Below are positions 62,275 to 64,000 of a stretch of 64,000 nucleotides of DNA, one piece after another. The DNA is from JAABVY01 sp964627935 (GTDB lineage Bacteria; Zixibacteria; MSB-5A5; JAABVY01). A program made the translations under genes and the position numbers. The stretch spans positions 87,692-151,691 of the forward strand of contig CAZVLB010000012.1 in NCBI GenBank assembly GCA_964627935.1, in the 5' to 3' direction. A model generated the notes under the pieces. That model was not told the origin of the DNA, searched no databases, and was given only the letters and a program-made list of their open reading frames with translations. Positions within the stretch are counted from its first letter, which is position 1. Each line of letters begins with the position of its first letter.

Positions 62275-64000
62275 ATGCTGAAGAAACTTTCAGTCATTCT
62301 TTTCCTCGCACTGTTTCTGGTTTCCACTGCCGCATTTGCCAAAAATGCCACAGTAGGAAATACCGAGGTTTCTCAGTATCGTCCGGTTAAGTATAATCTC
62401 TTTGACACCGGCGATAATCCCTCACAGTTTGCGACTAGCTCCAAACTTTCATTTCCCTCAACATCACTGGCCTTTGCTCCGACTCGTCCATTGTACGGCG
62501 GTACAACCACGATCAGGGACTTCCAGCACAATACCGCCACAGGCCGTCAGATTGCCTATGGTGGTTATTTCAATGCTGCCTGTGATTTTGTTTACATGAA
62601 CTTTGCCGACATCAGCCTTGTCGGTTCAACCGAAATCCGTAATGTCAAGCTGGCCATCTTTGACTGGCTGGTCGGTGACTGGGACACCGGTTCTGGCGGT
62701 CAGGTTGCCCCTGCAGGTATCACCCCGTCATATTATCCCAATATGGATGTTACTCCGGATGAAGGCTGGGGCGTGATCGGTTATCACTCCAGCGCCGGTC
62801 TTGCCGGTGGTAATGTCTGGTCCTATGTGGCCTATGCCGGTAGCTGCCCGGTTTATACCTATACCGAGGACAGCCTGCCCGGCCCGCCCAACACAGGCGG
62901 TGTCCAGACCGGTTATTGCGGTGATGCTAATGCATCGGTAACGCCGTACATCTGGCCCAAGATCGATGTCGATACCACCAATGCCGGTGAGGTCATTACT
63001 CACGTCGCTTCCAACGAGAACGGCGGATGTCTGACAGTTCCGGCCGATGCTATCGAAACCAAATCTCTGGTTTATTATCGTAAAGTTGAAACAACCGATG
63101 GTGAGCCCTGGACCGGTACCTGGGAAGGCCCGATCTTCATGGATTCGGCTTACCTGATTTCAAATATCGTACGTGCCGACAGAAACAGCGAAGATGTATA
63201 TTACATCTACCTCAAGCCGTCCTACTACGACACCGGCCCACCCAATCCATGCGAAGCCAATGGTATCGGCCATTACCAGTTGACCTCTGAGGTTGTTTAT
63301 CGCAAGTCAACCGACGATGGCCAGACCTGGGGTCCTGTGGTTTCCGTAACCGACTACAAGAGCGGTTTTGCCACCAATAATACCGAACCGGCGGTCTATG
63401 ATATCTCCGGTATGGTTGACCCCAACGGCAACCTGCATCTGGTATGGGTTTCCAATAACCGTGACCCTGAAGATGGATGCGCACTTTTCTTTGCTTCCAA
63501 GATGTGGCACTGGGACAGCCAGAACAATTGTATTTCGGTTGCCTACGATGCCAGTCATCCATCGCTTTTTGTCGGTTCGACAGGTACCTGGAACAACGTT
63601 GCCACCAAGCCCAATATCTCCTGGTGTGATGGCAATCTGTATATTTCCTTCACACGCTTTGGCGGCAACCCGGTCGGCGACACCTCATTTGACTATGGCG
63701 CCGGTGCTTCCGGACAGGCCGACCTGTTCCAGAACGGCGAAGTCTTCGTGGTTGCATCAGACCTTACCGGTGACCTGGGTAAGACCTGGACAGACGCCAT
63801 CAACCTGACCCAGACTCCTTCGGAGAGCTGCCTGGTTGGTGACTGCTTTAGCGAGACCTGGACCACCATGGCCATGTATTCCGATGACAGCTTGATGCTG
63901 CAGTACATTGAAGATAAGGATCCGGGTGCGCATTTCTACAGCGCCGAAGAAGGCAGCGAGACCGACAACCCGGTCTTCTTTATGACCTGGCCCTGCTTCA
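62275..64000 (+). CDS. large secreted protein, sialidase/BNR-like (partial, C-terminus outside window)
   Basis: Starts after AAAGGAG, six bases before the ATG at 62275, and stays open to the end of the window (575 codons). A signal peptide of about 22 residues ends AAFA. The mature part is rich in Gly, Asp, Tyr and Trp and has BNR-like elements (YRKSTDDGQTWGPVV, and DLGKTWTDAINLTQ), suggesting a sialidase-type propeller. No catalytic residues can be placed with confidence. In this lineage such proteins often end in a sorting or dockerin-like tail, which is outside the view. Confidence 0.85.
   Translation, partial: MLKKLSVILFLALFLVSTAAFAKNATVGNTEVSQYRPVKYNLFDTGDNPSQFATSSKLSFPSTSLAFAPTRPLYGGTTTIRDFQHNTATGRQIAYGGYFNAACDFVYMNFADISLVGSTEIRNVKLAIFDWLVGDWDTGSGGQVAPAGITPSYYPNMDVTPDEGWGVIGYHSSAGLAGGNVWSYVAYAGSCPVYTYTEDSLPGPPNTGGVQTGYCGDANASVTPYIWPKIDVDTTNAGEVITHVASNENGGCLTVPADAIETKSLVYYRKVETTDGEPWTGTWEGPIFMDSAYLISNIVRADRNSEDVYYIYLKPSYYDTGPPNPCEANGIGHYQLTSEVVYRKSTDDGQTWGPVVSVTDYKSGFATNNTEPAVYDISGMVDPNGNLHLVWVSNNRDPEDGCALFFASKMWHWDSQNNCISVAYDASHPSLFVGSTGTWNNVATKPNISWCDGNLYISFTRFGGNPVGDTSFDYGAGASGQADLFQNGEVFVVASDLTGDLGKTWTDAINLTQTPSESCLVGDCFSETWTTMAMYSDDSLMLQYIEDKDPGAHFYSAEEGSETDNPVFFMTWPCF

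Overview
The window looks like a chromosomal contig from a Gram-negative, diderm bacterium of the FCB superphylum, most likely an uncultured lineage such as candidate phylum Zixibacteria. This placement is inferred from gene content, not from a marker-gene tree. Supporting evidence: a PorV-like outer-membrane protein, lipoproteins, an OmpA/TSP3 protein, a SecA with the long FCB-type insertion, secreted proteins with dockerin-like tandem calcium loops, and YadA-head/S74 surface proteins. About 55 protein genes and two tRNAs fill the window densely, many with overlapping starts and stops.

Layout. 1-4439: translation and RNA genes (partial tgt, yajC, def, fmt, RNase G). 4513-18364: envelope biogenesis and replication (PpiD-like chaperone, M23 peptidase, rhomboid, TPR protein, dnaE, two thioredoxin-fold proteins, PorV-like barrel, lipoprotein with two parvulin domains). 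18384-20115: a lipid-kinase-like membrane protein and threonine aldolase. 20162-25322: an eight-gene arsenic island made of arsR1-arsP-arsE-arsF-arsG followed by arsR2-arsC-acr3. It carries both organoarsenical and inorganic arsenic functions. 25579-30242: a flavoprotein oxidase, tRNA-Ala, a WD40-like protein and recN. 30257-35068 (minus strand): a peptidoglycan turnover cluster nagZ-anmK-spoIID-ompA with overlapping genes. 35086-44261: a diguanylate cyclase, a CstA transporter, a bactofilin-like membrane protein, diaminopropionate ammonia-lyase and secA. 44372-48579: an ABC-2 transporter with a cysteine-less thioredoxin-like protein, then a PDZ protein resembling an M61 peptidase that has lost its zinc motif. 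48705-51169: HEAT-repeat protein, CDF metal exporter, glyoxalase-fold protein and DsrE lipoprotein. 51313-53963: a translationally coupled S74-chaperone surface protein and dockerin-like protein. 54254-56440: an orphan sensor histidine kinase.

56441-59702 is the most disturbed stretch. Two ~91-bp direct copies of a twin-hairpin element (about 90% identical) bracket a visibly AT-richer segment. This segment contains a subtilase that has lost its catalytic serine half, a gene fragment and a small coiled-coil ORF. The subtilase and the coiled-coil ORF both stop inside copies of the element. The window closes with tRNA-Ser, tadA with a co-translated membrane protein, a DUF89 protein, and, after a 491-bp regulatory gap, the start of a large secreted protein that runs off the end.

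The most interesting system is the arsenic island. ArsE (cytosolic CxxC), ArsG (CcdA/DsbD-like membrane protein with two cysteines) and ArsF (exported CxxC) look like a trans-membrane thiol relay set beside a trivalent organoarsenical permease and a standard arsenate reductase/Acr3 pair.
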